This document shows positions 52,060 to 61,191 of a DNA stretch of 64,000 nt, piece after piece. Below the pieces are notes generated by a model, which made no database searches, was not told where the DNA came from, and was given only the letters and a program-made list of their open reading frames with translations. The stretch comes from Candidatus Woesearchaeota archaeon (GTDB taxonomy: Archaea; Nanobdellota; Nanobdellia; Woesearchaeales; ARS49). How positions within the stretch are numbered: position 1 is the first letter of the stretch; every line of letters starts with the position of its first letter. The translations under genes and the position numbers were made by a program. The DNA lies in NCBI GenBank assembly GCA_018302815.1, contig JAGVZE010000007.1, positions 1-64,000 on the forward strand, written 5' to 3'.

Positions 52060-52686
52060 ATGGCCTTCCAACAGCCGACAGAAAACCCACTGCGGCACAG
52101 AATGACCGAACTAGGAAAAGAGGCGATAGAAATAGCGAGCTGGGGCTTCAATGTCAAAGAAGCATACAACCTAGGCTACATCTACGTTCTCATCCACGAC
52201 TGGCTAGTAGAAGAAGGCTGGGCGCCAAGAGACAAAGACGCAGACTTCAACGAAGTCAGCTATCTTCAGCGCGACAATCCGAATTTCGGAAAAGAACTGC
52301 GAATAAGATGGCGGCTTGAACAAGCAGGATTCGAATCAAAACAACTATTCAGCTACCTCATGGACCTCGAATTCTATACACTAGGACTCAAAGACACAGA
52401 AATAGTGTACAAAGGAAACAAAGTAAAAACAGACAGCTCAGAATTCGAACTCAAATGCACAGCATACCTTGTCCGAGATAAAGACGGATTCATCGGCAAA
52501 AGCATATTCAAAGGCTTCAAGGAGCTATTATACGACCGCTGGATAAAAGCGCAAACAATACGCCACAAACAATTCGTCTATATGAGCGCCTACCGACTGC
52601 GCGACTTCGTAGCCGACTATTTCAAACAGCCAGTACTATTCGGAAAAGAAGGAGCCGAATACCTTCGGAAACGAACCCTCGAGTAA
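52060..52686 (+). CDS. DPANN-type conserved protein, tandem paralog 1
   Basis: The 208-residue protein shares with its two neighbours the order: N-terminal helix, a VYKGNKVKTDSSEFELKCTA-like strand pair and a C-terminal YDRWIKAQT/FVADYF helix. The three proteins look like a small diverged family that I recall from DPANN genomes without assigned function. The first is the most distant, with a long N-terminal helical part. Genes 2 and 3 follow closely on the same strand. Confidence 0.6.
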   Translation: MAFQQPTENPLRHRMTELGKEAIEIASWGFNVKEAYNLGYIYVLIHDWLVEEGWAPRDKDADFNEVSYLQRDNPNFGKELRIRWRLEQAGFESKQLFSYLMDLEFYTLGLKDTEIVYKGNKVKTDSSEFELKCTAYLVRDKDGFIGKSIFKGFKELLYDRWIKAQTIRHKQFVYMSAYRLRDFVADYFKQPVLFGKEGAEYLRKRTLE

Positions 52687-52698
52687 ACCTTTATAAAT
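52687..52698 (+). promoter_or_regulatory. TATA box of tandem paralog 2
   Basis: CCTTTATAAATC stands 22-33 bases before the ATG at 52720, right after the previous stop. Confidence 0.55.
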
Positions 52699-52719
52699 CA
52701 AACTCACTCGATACATTCT

Positions 52720-53220
52720 ATGGGCGAATATTCGATTCCACTGCAAATAATCAAGCACAGAGGATTCTTCGACCACGAAAAACTCATACAAACACTACAA
52801 GGATGGTTCCCTGAAAACGGATACGACCCAGCGGTCGACCTCAAACAAAAACCAAGCATGCTTCGTTTGGGCCACGACTTCCTCTACAAGATAAAAGGCA
52901 ACAAAAAAGTCACAGACTACATAAAATTCTACGTCGAAGTATCCCTCAAAGAATACAACGTCCAAGGAGTCGAACTCATACAAGACGGCAAAAAAATCAA
53001 GACAAGTGAAGCAGAGATACTAATCGAAGTCTCCGCAAAACAAGAAGCGGACTGGCAAAAAAAATTCGCAGGAAAAGGAGAATTCATCAAATGGCTCGGC
53101 GAAATACTAGAAAAGCGCATACTTAAATATCGGATAAACGACTACTACGAAGACAAGCTCATCGCAGAAGTTCTAGGCCTATGCGGACTTTTGCGCGACA
53201 CAATGGGCCAAGAGGTATAA
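52720..53220 (+). CDS. DPANN-type conserved protein, tandem paralog 2
   Basis: The 166-residue protein begins MGEYSIPLQIIKHRGFFDHE and includes LIQTLQGWFPENGYD, FYVEVSLKEYNVQGVELIQD and GKKIKTSEAEILIEVSAK, then a C-terminal helical part. The order matches paralog 3. The stop overlaps the next start as TAATG. Confidence 0.65.
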   Translation: MGEYSIPLQIIKHRGFFDHEKLIQTLQGWFPENGYDPAVDLKQKPSMLRLGHDFLYKIKGNKKVTDYIKFYVEVSLKEYNVQGVELIQDGKKIKTSEAEILIEVSAKQEADWQKKFAGKGEFIKWLGEILEKRILKYRINDYYEDKLIAEVLGLCGLLRDTMGQEV

Positions 53221-53723
53221 TGGTAGAACGACTAGTATTGCTGGAAACAGAAGTCATCAAGTACGAAGGACTATTCGAAGCCAAAGAAGTAATCGGAGTC
53301 ATCAAGCAATGGGCAAAAGACAAAGGATACGTCTACCTGGAAATCAGCCACATAGAAACCACAAAGCCTGAAGGCAAATACGTCGAAATCAACGGAATGT
53401 GCTTCAAGAAACTAACTGACTATACTAAAAGCCTGATGCGCCTTCGAGTACAATTCAACGACTACAAAGACGTCGTCATAGACCAAGACGGCAAAAAGAA
53501 AAAAGTCCACGAAGGAAAAGTCGCAATCAGCACAACAGGATTCATAGAAACAGACTACGAAGGCAGATGGGAAAGCAAACCACACTTCTACTTCATGCGC
53601 ATACTCTGGCACAAATACGTCTACAGCCCGCTCATCTCAGGACACGAAACCCAAATAAAAGAAGACGTGACAATGCTCAGAAACAACGTGAAGAGTTTCT
53701 TGAATTTGACGCAGTTCCAGTAA
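53220..53723 (+). CDS. DPANN-type conserved protein, tandem paralog 3
   Basis: The 167-residue protein begins MVERLVLLETEVIKYEGLFE and includes GVIKQWAKDKGYVYLE, RLRVQFNDYKDVVIDQDGKK, GFIETDYEGRWESKPHFYFM and KSFLNLTQF. This pattern (kD.kevevdG.kvk...g...i...f.etDYegrW) is recognisable in many DPANN genomes; its function is not known to me. It lies directly behind paralog 2, and a GACGG tract follows. Confidence 0.65.
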   Translation: MVERLVLLETEVIKYEGLFEAKEVIGVIKQWAKDKGYVYLEISHIETTKPEGKYVEINGMCFKKLTDYTKSLMRLRVQFNDYKDVVIDQDGKKKKVHEGKVAISTTGFIETDYEGRWESKPHFYFMRILWHKYVYSPLISGHETQIKEDVTMLRNNVKSFLNLTQFQ

Positions 53724-53842
53724 CGTTGGAAGTAGGACGACGGTAGGACGGACGGCTGTAGGAAGTTGGAAGGACGGGAGACGGCTTGTCGGAATAGGAC
53801 GACGGTAGGACATGGGAAGCAGGACGGACGACGGCCAGCCTG
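53724..53842 (+). repeat. GACGG-rich intergenic tract 4
   Basis: About eight GACGG words in ~119 bases alternate with TAGGA and GGAAG words, between convergent genes ending at 53723 and 53847. Confidence 0.7.
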
Positions 53843-53846
53843 AGAC

Positions 53847-54509
53847 TCACCAGAACTTCCAAACACTCTTCTGCGTACGCGCAAGACGCTGCAATTCTTT
53901 CTCAAGCTCATCAGCTCTTGGAAACTTCGCCTCGTCCTCTCTAAACTGCCTGCTATGATGGGCGTGCCTTCCGCCTTTTGCAGAATATTGATGCTTCTTA
54001 TGCAAAAGCTCATGATACATAACGTAATCCATCAACTCCTCATGCGCAAGAAGCATCTCGGTAATCGTCACAGTATCAGTTGCGTACTCGTACGTGCCTA
54101 AACGCAAAACACCTGAGCCAAGCCTAAGATTCGGCCTATCAACCATGCCAGCGAAAAAAGCAGCATTAACACGCTCAAAACTCCTCTCAAGAACAGGATG
54201 GCTCTGAGTCTTAGGCGCAACCTTAGGCAAACCCTTAATGAAATGATGATACAAATCCATATTTATCGTATGCATACGCACCTTGAACAGGCGGATCAAA
54301 AGCTCCTGAATGAGCCCCTTTTGAATCTCGGGCGAAACACCACGCCAGTTACGGCTCATATTAACAACAATATCAGAACCACGCATTCTAATATTCGCAT
54401 TATAACCCCTGAATTTCCCACTATACTTCACACTAAGCGAATAGCCAACCTTATCCGGAAACAACTCAACAAACGCGCTCTGCATAAACCAAGAAAACAA
54501 GATGCTCAA
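53847..54509 (-). CDS. SprT/M48-like zinc metallopeptidase
   Basis: The 220-residue protein has the zinc motif YVMYHELLHKKH followed by GGRHAHHSRQF, whose histidines could supply the third ligand. The earlier part is a beta-rich domain like SprT/DUF45 proteins (YTSYATDTVTIT-like strands). No membrane segment is seen. The start overlaps the left end of the GACGG tract 5 region. Substrate unknown; SprT-type enzymes process DNA-protein crosslinks. Confidence 0.75.
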   Translation of the reverse strand: MSILFSWFMQSAFVELFPDKVGYSLSVKYSGKFRGYNANIRMRGSDIVVNMSRNWRGVSPEIQKGLIQELLIRLFKVRMHTINMDLYHHFIKGLPKVAPKTQSHPVLERSFERVNAAFFAGMVDRPNLRLGSGVLRLGTYEYATDTVTITEMLLAHEELMDYVMYHELLHKKHQYSAKGGRHAHHSRQFREDEAKFPRADELEKELQRLARTQKSVWKFW

Positions 54510-54535
54510 TTAAAACATTATGCATTATGAAATGG

Positions 54536-54684
54536 CTGGTACGGACGACGGTAGGAAGTTGGACGTTGGAAGTAGGACAGATGACGGCAAGGAAGTAGGA
54601 CAGATGACGGCAAGGAAGTAGGACGGCATGACGGCGGTAGAACGGTGGAAGTAGGATGGCTGACGGACGTACGAAAAGACGGTA
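54536..54684 (+). repeat. GACGG-rich intergenic tract 5 with a 23-bp tandem unit
   Basis: About seven GACGG words in ~149 bases. A 23-base unit, starting AGGACAGATGACGGCAAGG, is repeated exactly at 54574-54596 and 54597-54619. The neighbouring genes are both on the minus strand, yet GACGG is again on the + strand. Confidence 0.7.
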
Positions 54685-54698
54685 TGCCCAAAGTAGCA

Positions 54699-55799
54699 TC
54701 ACAGAACCACAGGATAACGCAAAATCGCTCCAATCTTGCCAATATCACGAAGCTGAACACCCTCCCTTGTTTCCGTAGAAATAATCTTAACTTCAGTAGA
54801 GAAAGACTTCGCCATAGCCTCGAACTGGTCAATTTTTTGCTCATCAAGAGCCTCTGAAAGAAGAATCTGCGCCACAGCACCCATCTCAAGCGCCTTAAGC
54901 GTGTTACGCTCTCCATAAGACACCATATCAGGCTTGGTCGCAAGCATCTCAAGAAACCTGCCAACAAGCTTTTTTTCCTCAATCACGCTCTCATGCGCCA
55001 AAACGTCAGCAGACTTCTCAAGCAATTCCTCCATACCAAAATCACCAGTATAACTCAAATCCTTGATGCCGATAATCTTCTTTTGAACCTCATTCGTGAT
55101 ATAATGCCCCTCAACAAAATCATACTTCGTAGGACCAGGGCCACCCACTAAAATCCCCTTGAGACCTTCCAATGTGAGAAAATTATCCTTCACCATCTCA
55201 GCCACCTTCTGGAAATGCGCGCCTATAGCAATCTCGCGATTACGCGCGAAACGAACACTCGACTGCCCACCAGCCTTGAATTTGCCCGGAATATGAGAAT
55301 GCGTCGAAACAAGATGCACAATAGTCTTGCCCTTAAGCAACGCGATATTCGCATCACGCGAATCGATGACTATCATGCCATAAATCTCGCGCGCAGCAAG
55401 CATATCCTTAATGATATCAACCTGAAAATTCTTATCACAACGGTAAATACGAGTGTTGATAGGAATCGGAGGCTCAATGCTGAACACGCGAACATCAGAA
55501 CGGCCCTCAATAGAAGCGATATTACCCGAAAACGCAGCAAGACCATTCTTCGGAGTACCCTTAAACAAACGCAAATGCTGAATCATACGCTCAAGAGCAT
55601 CAATAACATTATTACGAGTTTGAGCGCTCTTAATGTTAGACGCAGTACCCTGCTCCTGCGCAAGCTGCTGGATGACTTTAACCAGTTCATAACCCGCAGG
55701 CACGTAAACAGTCACAAACTCAGTATGGCGCGCGCTATACGACTCCAACTCCTTGACGAATTTCTTCAAATGGAAACGTTCGTTTTCGTTCAGCGCCAT
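54699..55799 (-). CDS. prf1: Peptide chain release factor aRF1
   Basis: The 366-residue protein has the stop-codon-recognising TASNIKS motif near residue 60 and the catalytic KAGGQSSVRF (GGQ). The C-terminal domain with VGGPGPTKYDFVEG follows. It reads all three stops and releases the peptide; ABCE1 (13242-14999) then recycles the ribosome. TATA-like TTTATATA lies about 20 bases upstream of the ATG at 55799. Confidence 0.96.
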   Translation of the reverse strand: MALNENERFHLKKFVKELESYSARHTEFVTVYVPAGYELVKVIQQLAQEQGTASNIKSAQTRNNVIDALERMIQHLRLFKGTPKNGLAAFSGNIASIEGRSDVRVFSIEPPIPINTRIYRCDKNFQVDIIKDMLAAREIYGMIVIDSRDANIALLKGKTIVHLVSTHSHIPGKFKAGGQSSVRFARNREIAIGAHFQKVAEMVKDNFLTLEGLKGILVGGPGPTKYDFVEGHYITNEVQKKIIGIKDLSYTGDFGMEELLEKSADVLAHESVIEEKKLVGRFLEMLATKPDMVSYGERNTLKALEMGAVAQILLSEALDEQKIDQFEAMAKSFSTEVKIISTETREGVQLRDIGKIGAILRYPVVL

Positions 55800-55867
55800 A
55801 CCATTTTGCTCTTAAGGACACTATATAAACCTTTTCGAGAAGAACAGAGCAGTTCCACCGACCATCA

Positions 55868-58765
55868 TTATGTCGCGATGTAGAAATCCTGATAGTCGTA
55901 CGCGTACGGCGAATATGAAAATGAGTATTTCTGATCAAGTTTGCGTGTTTTGTATTTCGCCGCAGCTATCTGCTCTTGCATGCTCGTCCTATTCGAATGA
56001 ATCTGCGGGCTCGTCGGGATAAGAAGCTCATCATATTTCAGGAGCTTTTTCATAAGCTGCGAGAACTGCACTATTTTCTCATACACGCCTTTAGGCGATA
56101 CAGTTGAAAGAATCTTCTGACTCGGATGTATTGATGCGACCAAATATCTTTTACCATTCTCACTGATAGTTCGATAGATAACTCCTCCGCACGCATTATT
56201 TTCCTCATCAAATATGATCATCTGCCACATATCAGGACTGTTCCAGAGCTTGTCATCCACCGCCACGCAAACACCCATATTAAACATCGCAACACTGTGC
56301 GATTTCTTCTTTGAAAGAACGAACGTGAACGTCTTCGTCCCCCTTGCCCGCGTGAACTTGAACTTTTGCATCTCATTTTGCATAGCCCGATAGTTCTCCC
56401 CGTAGAGCTGCTCTTTTATACGCGCAACAAGACTCTTATCAATTACAGTGTACTGAGAGAGCCAACCTGCAATTTCGACTGCCGTCCAGCTCGGCTGCCA
56501 ATCCAGCTGCACCACAGCAAAACCATTCTGTTGAAGAATCGCCGTAACTCTTTGTCTCTTCTGCTCCACAGGCATAGCGGACTGCCAAAGCCCAGCTAGC
56601 ATTTTAGCAAGCCTGCTAAAATCAATTGGCTTTTGACCAATCTTTCTTTGAAACCGCGCAGGATCAGCCTTTTGAGCAGCATCAAGACAACTAAAAATGA
56701 CATCATTCAACCTATCACCAACAAACTCCTTGTATTTCACAAGAACATCATAAGACGAACTCAGACTCGGAAGGCTATTACCCTGCTGTCTCCACCACGC
56801 GTAAATCTTGACCAGCAATTCTTTCCTCTTTTCACCGATATTCGGCTCAAGAAGCTCAAAACCCAGCGCACTTTCATCAACAGACACAGGATTCGCATTT
56901 ACTTGCTCCACCGCTTCAACAAGATCAGCCCACGCAGAAGTACCAAGCTCCTCACCCTCATTCAATTCAACACTTCCCACATCGATGCTTGCTTTTTTGC
57001 CGCTAAGTCTTCTAACTAGAAGCTCAGGTATATCGCTTTCGCGGCTTTGCCTATTATCAATACATCGTTTGTACATTTCTCTATCCATCGTAATCTCAGG
57101 ACTAAACACGTGGAAAAGAACCGCAAGGCCGATACTCTCATTTTGCCTATCGAGCGCGAGATCACCCTTCACCACCGCCTCCTTCAACTCACGTGCACGC
57201 CTGAAAAGCTCCTTCGCGCGAATATCCAAATTTGGCAGGTGTTGTAAGTACAGCACTTTGTACTCCTGATATAGTTCAGGAAGATACGCAGGAGAATTCC
57301 TCAAAAACGATTTTAAAATTTCAGCATCCTCATGAATTTGATGAGAAACAATGCCTGCTGCCAAACCCGCATGAACAAGATTTTTTAAAATGTCCGCCGC
57401 TTTGATAGGGTATTTAGTAGTGATAAAATTCAAAATCGCCAAATCATCCACACTTCCTGTCGATCCCCAAGATGCAATTAAAAAGAACTGCTCAAAACAC
57501 AGGAATGTTCCCGGACCCTGCGCTTTGGCACAGGGGATTAGCAAAATATCAAATATTTGAAGGCCAAATTTAGCCCAATATGGAAGCAAGTTGTGCAATT
57601 CTTTAAGCATGTAGTGTTCTGCACCAGCGCAAAAGTTCATCAATTTAATAAGATTATCCGCCGCAGTAATCAAGTCTTGCCGATTTTTAATAAGTTTGGC
57701 ATCTACAACAGCAGGCAGACCAGCATCAAATAACAGCAGAACCTGCGAAGGTTTAGTTTTTCTTGTAAGTTCAACCACTAATTCCAAGTCATCAAAATTT
57801 TTAATCAAACCCGCCCGTTTAACACTCAACAAACCATTCGATAGCATCCTCTTCACGAGACCAGGCTCGGCTTTTTCAACAAATTCAGCTATCAGGAAAA
57901 CCGCCCGCCAAATTTCTTCACGAGTTTTTATAAAACCAGAACTTTGATCAAAATCCATAACAGCATATAATCCGTTTTGTAGAATAGTCTTCGCGTTGTA
58001 TGGACCGGTTTTCTCATTCAAGTCTATCACTAATTTCACGTCTGCGCGAGTCTTCAACAAATCCCTTTTTGCAATTTCAGGCATGCACAGGGGCCATAAC
58101 GAGCTGAAATCTCTTTTTGATTCATTTTTCGCGTTTAACTTCTCAACTAAATCCCAGTTTGCAACTAAAAGGGAGGTAGCTTCAGGAAAGCGCGCTGTAG
58201 AAAATCTTAACTTTTCTAATTCCGCAATTCTTTTCTCGCGCAGCTGCGAAGTCATAATCTCCGGCTTTTCAGCAAGAACAACAGAGAGCTCCGCAAGAAT
58301 TTTGTCCAATTCATCATGCTCAACCATCAAATGGCGCCCTTCTTCTTCAACAAGAGCTTTGAAGTCAACCGCATTGAAATATTCTATCAACGATTCGTTT
58401 TGCTCTTTTATTATTTCCTGAAGCACTGGCAATTCGTTCTTCAAAAGAATCAACTCATTACGCAACTGCTCTTCATTCGCAAGGTCAGTAGCAACCGACT
58501 TTTTCCTTATAACTTCGCCAAGAACAAGTATGGCTCTATCAACACTCGCTCCTTCACGACCAATAGTCGCTTGTTCAACCCGCAACGCTTCCCTCAAATC
58601 TTTACGCGTCAACTTCGAACCATCCTGAATGAAATCAAGCTTGACCTTATACTCCTTCAACAAAACACCATATATCTGAAGAACAGTATCTTTCACTTCG
58701 CTTTGAAGCTTATCCAACAACGGCCGTTTTCGCTGCCAACCATGAAAAATACCAAAAATGCTCAT
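55868..58765 (-). CDS. Large protein of unknown function, 965 residues
   Basis: I do not recognise it as a whole. The first ~250 residues are helical and coiled-coil-rich (LQEIIKEQNESLIEYFNAVD). Residues about 255-400 hold three or four loose repeats of the type LVxLTxKTxPxxxLxxFxxGLxxVxxAxLIK. The last ~190 residues (FNMGVCVAVDDKLWN, IIFDEENNACGGVIYRTI) recall an acetyltransferase-like fold. The 5' end has no signal peptide. Confidence 0.55.
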   Translation of the reverse strand: MSIFGIFHGWQRKRPLLDKLQSEVKDTVLQIYGVLLKEYKVKLDFIQDGSKLTRKDLREALRVEQATIGREGASVDRAILVLGEVIRKKSVATDLANEEQLRNELILLKNELPVLQEIIKEQNESLIEYFNAVDFKALVEEEGRHLMVEHDELDKILAELSVVLAEKPEIMTSQLREKRIAELEKLRFSTARFPEATSLLVANWDLVEKLNAKNESKRDFSSLWPLCMPEIAKRDLLKTRADVKLVIDLNEKTGPYNAKTILQNGLYAVMDFDQSSGFIKTREEIWRAVFLIAEFVEKAEPGLVKRMLSNGLLSVKRAGLIKNFDDLELVVELTRKTKPSQVLLLFDAGLPAVVDAKLIKNRQDLITAADNLIKLMNFCAGAEHYMLKELHNLLPYWAKFGLQIFDILLIPCAKAQGPGTFLCFEQFFLIASWGSTGSVDDLAILNFITTKYPIKAADILKNLVHAGLAAGIVSHQIHEDAEILKSFLRNSPAYLPELYQEYKVLYLQHLPNLDIRAKELFRRARELKEAVVKGDLALDRQNESIGLAVLFHVFSPEITMDREMYKRCIDNRQSRESDIPELLVRRLSGKKASIDVGSVELNEGEELGTSAWADLVEAVEQVNANPVSVDESALGFELLEPNIGEKRKELLVKIYAWWRQQGNSLPSLSSSYDVLVKYKEFVGDRLNDVIFSCLDAAQKADPARFQRKIGQKPIDFSRLAKMLAGLWQSAMPVEQKRQRVTAILQQNGFAVVQLDWQPSWTAVEIAGWLSQYTVIDKSLVARIKEQLYGENYRAMQNEMQKFKFTRARGTKTFTFVLSKKKSHSVAMFNMGVCVAVDDKLWNSPDMWQMIIFDEENNACGGVIYRTISENGKRYLVASIHPSQKILSTVSPKGVYEKIVQFSQLMKKLLKYDELLIPTSPQIHSNRTSMQEQIAAAKYKTRKLDQKYSFSYSPYAYDYQDFYIAT

Positions 58766-58829
58766 CAGTTCCTCTTTAGAATACCACTCGTATCAATGGT
58801 TATAAACCTTTTCCAGACCAACAACTTAT

Positions 58830-59291
58830 TTAGAAATCGTCTACAACATGTATGGTATGCGAAGCAGTCTTATCCTCATCATGAACAACAGAACCCTTCA
58901 CCTTTTTACCTTCCAGCACTAAAGGCAGCCAAATCTTATCATTATCCCACATTTTATCGAACGGAATATTCTTCAAAGAAAACCATTCAACTCCCATCTC
59001 CAAAGTCTCTCTTGGCTCGCCCTCCCATTCGGTCACCAGATAAACGTGCACCACCTGGTCCCACTCTTTCATCTTAGGAAACAAATACGTAAGTTCGCCA
59101 ACTTTACAATACTCTGTCGCTTTAACCTGCGCTTCCTCAAACAATTCACGAACAGCAGCCTGCTCTATAGTTTCGCCTTTTTCACGCTTGCCACCAAAAC
59201 CATTATACTTGCCCATCCCGAGCTTGCGCTTCTTCAAACCCAAACAAATCCTTTTGTCTTTGATAAGCAGGCATAACGTGGCATCGAGCAT
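58830..59291 (-). CDS. NUDIX hydrolase, MTH1-like
   Basis: The ~153-residue protein has the NUDIX box GGKREKGETIEQAAVRELFE followed by EAQV. The N-terminus MLDATLCLLIKDKRICLGLK and FGGKR resemble 8-oxo-dGTP diphosphatases. It should clean the nucleotide pool. ATG 59291 gives this N-terminus; another lies 9 bases upstream. Confidence 0.85.
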   Translation of the reverse strand: MLDATLCLLIKDKRICLGLKKRKLGMGKYNGFGGKREKGETIEQAAVRELFEEAQVKATEYCKVGELTYLFPKMKEWDQVVHVYLVTEWEGEPRETLEMGVEWFSLKNIPFDKMWDNDKIWLPLVLEGKKVKGSVVHDEDKTASHTIHVVDDF

Positions 59292-59376
59292 ACAAACCAT
59301 TTATTTTCAGAGTATAAATCATTTCCTCAACTCAAAACCAACAAAATTTATAACGACTATTCAAAAACACCAAAAC

Positions 59377-60162
59377 ATGCTCCAAGCAATAGTCTTCGAC
59401 TACGACGGAACCCTCGCGCCCACATCAGAACGCCAAGAACGCTGGTTCAAATATTACTCAACCCAAAACGGCAAAGACTGGCCGTTCAAAACATTCCCTG
59501 AATTCATCACATTCTACAACGAACACTGCGCGCTCAAAGGAGGAGTGCAGAACGTCTACGATGCGCTAAAACTTCCCTGCGACATGAGTGATAGAGAACA
59601 CCCAGTATGGCCCGCATACGAAGCATTCAACCAGCAAAACCCGCAAACACTCTATACCGGCATAAAAGAAGAAATCGAACGAATATGGAAACTCGGAGGG
59701 CTTGGGCGCAACCACAAACGCAACAGGCGCATACGCCTTGGAATAAACACCACAAACTCCTGGAAGTCCATCCACGCAGACCTAGAAAAAGGAGGAATAC
59801 TCCAATATTTCGACTCATTCGTAACAGAAGAAGTTCTACGCCAATACCACGGAGCGAACGATCCTGACTCGCTCAAAAAACCAGCCACGATATCAATAGC
59901 ACTCATGCTCGGACTAATAGACTGCGAAGGAGCATATACCCTGCACGTAGGAGACACCAGAAACGACCTTAGAGCATCTTACAAAGTAATGAGGCTGAAT
60001 CCCAACCACCCAGAAACACTCATAACCTGCGGAGCGTGCTACGGCTACGAAGGAAGAGAACTTTTAGAACAAGGCGTACAAACCCCTGAAGGAACAGCAC
60101 ATTTCGACTATCTAATAGACAAACCAGAAGAACTCTCAAGCCTCGTTTGGACGCTTCTTTAA
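59377..60162 (+). CDS. HAD-superfamily hydrolase
   Basis: The 261-residue protein begins MLQAIVFDYDGTLAPTSERQ with the DxDGT nucleophile, has RRIRLGINTTNSW around motif II and YTLHVGDTRNDLRAS as motif IV. The long cap (30-150) is of type C1. Substrate unknown. Two Cys in the C-terminal part (TCGACYGY) are unusual for the family. Confidence 0.85.
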   Translation: MLQAIVFDYDGTLAPTSERQERWFKYYSTQNGKDWPFKTFPEFITFYNEHCALKGGVQNVYDALKLPCDMSDREHPVWPAYEAFNQQNPQTLYTGIKEEIERIWKLGGLGRNHKRNRRIRLGINTTNSWKSIHADLEKGGILQYFDSFVTEEVLRQYHGANDPDSLKKPATISIALMLGLIDCEGAYTLHVGDTRNDLRASYKVMRLNPNHPETLITCGACYGYEGRELLEQGVQTPEGTAHFDYLIDKPEELSSLVWTLL

Positions 60163-60177
60163 ACCCCCTCAATCAGA

Positions 60178-60192
60178 AACCTTTTTAAACCC
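60178..60192 (+). promoter_or_regulatory. TATA box of the L37Ae operon
   Basis: ACCTTTTTAAACCCC stands 21-35 bases before the ATG at 60213, just after the stop of the HAD gene. Confidence 0.6.
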
Positions 60193-60212
60193 CCTCCTGC
60201 TTTTTCACGAAC

Positions 60213-60512
60213 ATGGCAGAAAAAGTATGGGGTACAGGTTCGGTAAAGCGTTTCGGCACACGATACGGTCGAACCACCAAGAGCAAGTTCGACAAGATAG
60301 AAAAAGAACAGCGAAGACTGCATAAATGCCCATACTGCACCAAAATCAAAGTCAAACGCCAAAGCTTCGGCATATGGCACTGCCAGAACTGCAACAGCAC
60401 ATTCACCAGCAGAGCGTACACCGTAGGAGAGAAAGTAAGCATCGTAGAACGAGCCCAACAACTCATCGCGGAAACGCCTGAAATAAAAACAACCCAAGAA
60501 GGTGAAGAGTAA
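60213..60512 (+). CDS. rpl37ae: Ribosomal protein L37Ae (eL43)
   Basis: The 99-residue protein begins MAEKVWGTGSVKRFGTRYGR and has the zinc finger CPYCTKIKVKRQSFGIWHC followed by QNC. It binds 23S rRNA. It is first in an operon with rpoP, the prefoldin beta gene and the UPF0147 gene, all within 1 kb, a layout common in archaea. The tail (QQLIAETPEIKTTQEGEE) is longer than usual. Confidence 0.96.
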   Translation: MAEKVWGTGSVKRFGTRYGRTTKSKFDKIEKEQRRLHKCPYCTKIKVKRQSFGIWHCQNCNSTFTSRAYTVGEKVSIVERAQQLIAETPEIKTTQEGEE

Positions 60513-60513
60513 A

Positions 60514-60651
60514 ATGGTAAAATACACCTGTTTTCTCTGCGGCAAAAAAATCAGCGAAGAAATGATGGGAAAGCGCGTACGATGCCCTTACTGCGGCAGC
60601 AAAGTCCTCTATAAGAGCCGAAGCGTCGCAACGAAGGTCAAAGCGGTATGA
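60514..60651 (+). CDS. rpoP: DNA-directed RNA polymerase subunit Rpo12 (P)
   Basis: The 45-residue protein MVKYTCFLCGKKISEEMMGK, RVRCPYCGSKVLYKSRSV has the zinc ribbon CFLCG...CPYCG of the archaeal Rpo12. The ATG follows the L37Ae stop by one base, and its TGA overlaps the prefoldin start. Confidence 0.95.
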   Translation: MVKYTCFLCGKKISEEMMGKRVRCPYCGSKVLYKSRSVATKVKAV

Positions 60652-60950
60652 GCAAAGAGGAAAACGCCCAACGCATCGCGCTCATCGAACAAAACCTGCA
60701 TTCTCTAACAGCGCAAAAACAACAATACCAAGCGCAACTATTCGAAATCGAAGCAGCTCTAAAAGAACTCCAAACCGCCCCAACAGCCTACAAAATCGTC
60801 GGCGGAATAATGATGGGCGCGAACAAAGAAGAACTATCCAAAGAACTTCAAAACAGAAAAGAAATGTTCGAGCTTCGAATCCAAACACTCGAAAAACAAG
60901 AAAAACAATTACAAGAAAAATCAAAAAAACTCCACGAGGAGTCAAAATAA
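60648..60950 (+). CDS. pfdB: Prefoldin beta subunit
   Basis: The 100-residue protein has two coiled-coil helices around KIVGGIMMGANKEELSKEL, the family core. It forms an alpha2-beta4 chaperone with the alpha subunit that delivers unfolded proteins to the thermosome. The start overlaps the rpoP stop by four bases. Confidence 0.94.
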   Translation: MSKEENAQRIALIEQNLHSLTAQKQQYQAQLFEIEAALKELQTAPTAYKIVGGIMMGANKEELSKELQNRKEMFELRIQTLEKQEKQLQEKSKKLHEESK

Positions 60951-60951
60951 A

Positions 60952-61191
60952 ATGGACGTTCTCGCGCAAATCCTATTCGCCATACAAGAACTACAAGAAG
61001 ACCCATCAACACCAAAAAACATCAAGCTCAAACTCTCAAACGCAACGACCATCCTCGGACAAAACGCCGAGATCAGCACCAAAATCAGCAAAGCTCTATG
61101 CGAACTCGAAGAACTCACACAAGACCACAACATGCAATCATACATCAGAACACAACTATTCAATATCGTCAGTCTTCTCGAATCGGTTTAA
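60952..61191 (+). CDS. UPF0147 family protein
   Basis: The 79-residue all-helical protein MDVLAQILFAIQELQEDPST, PKNIKLKLSNATTIL matches the archaeal UPF0147 family, whose members often follow prefoldin beta. Its function is not known. The last 23 bases overlap a convergent gene. Confidence 0.88.
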   Translation: MDVLAQILFAIQELQEDPSTPKNIKLKLSNATTILGQNAEISTKISKALCELEELTQDHNMQSYIRTQLFNIVSLLESV

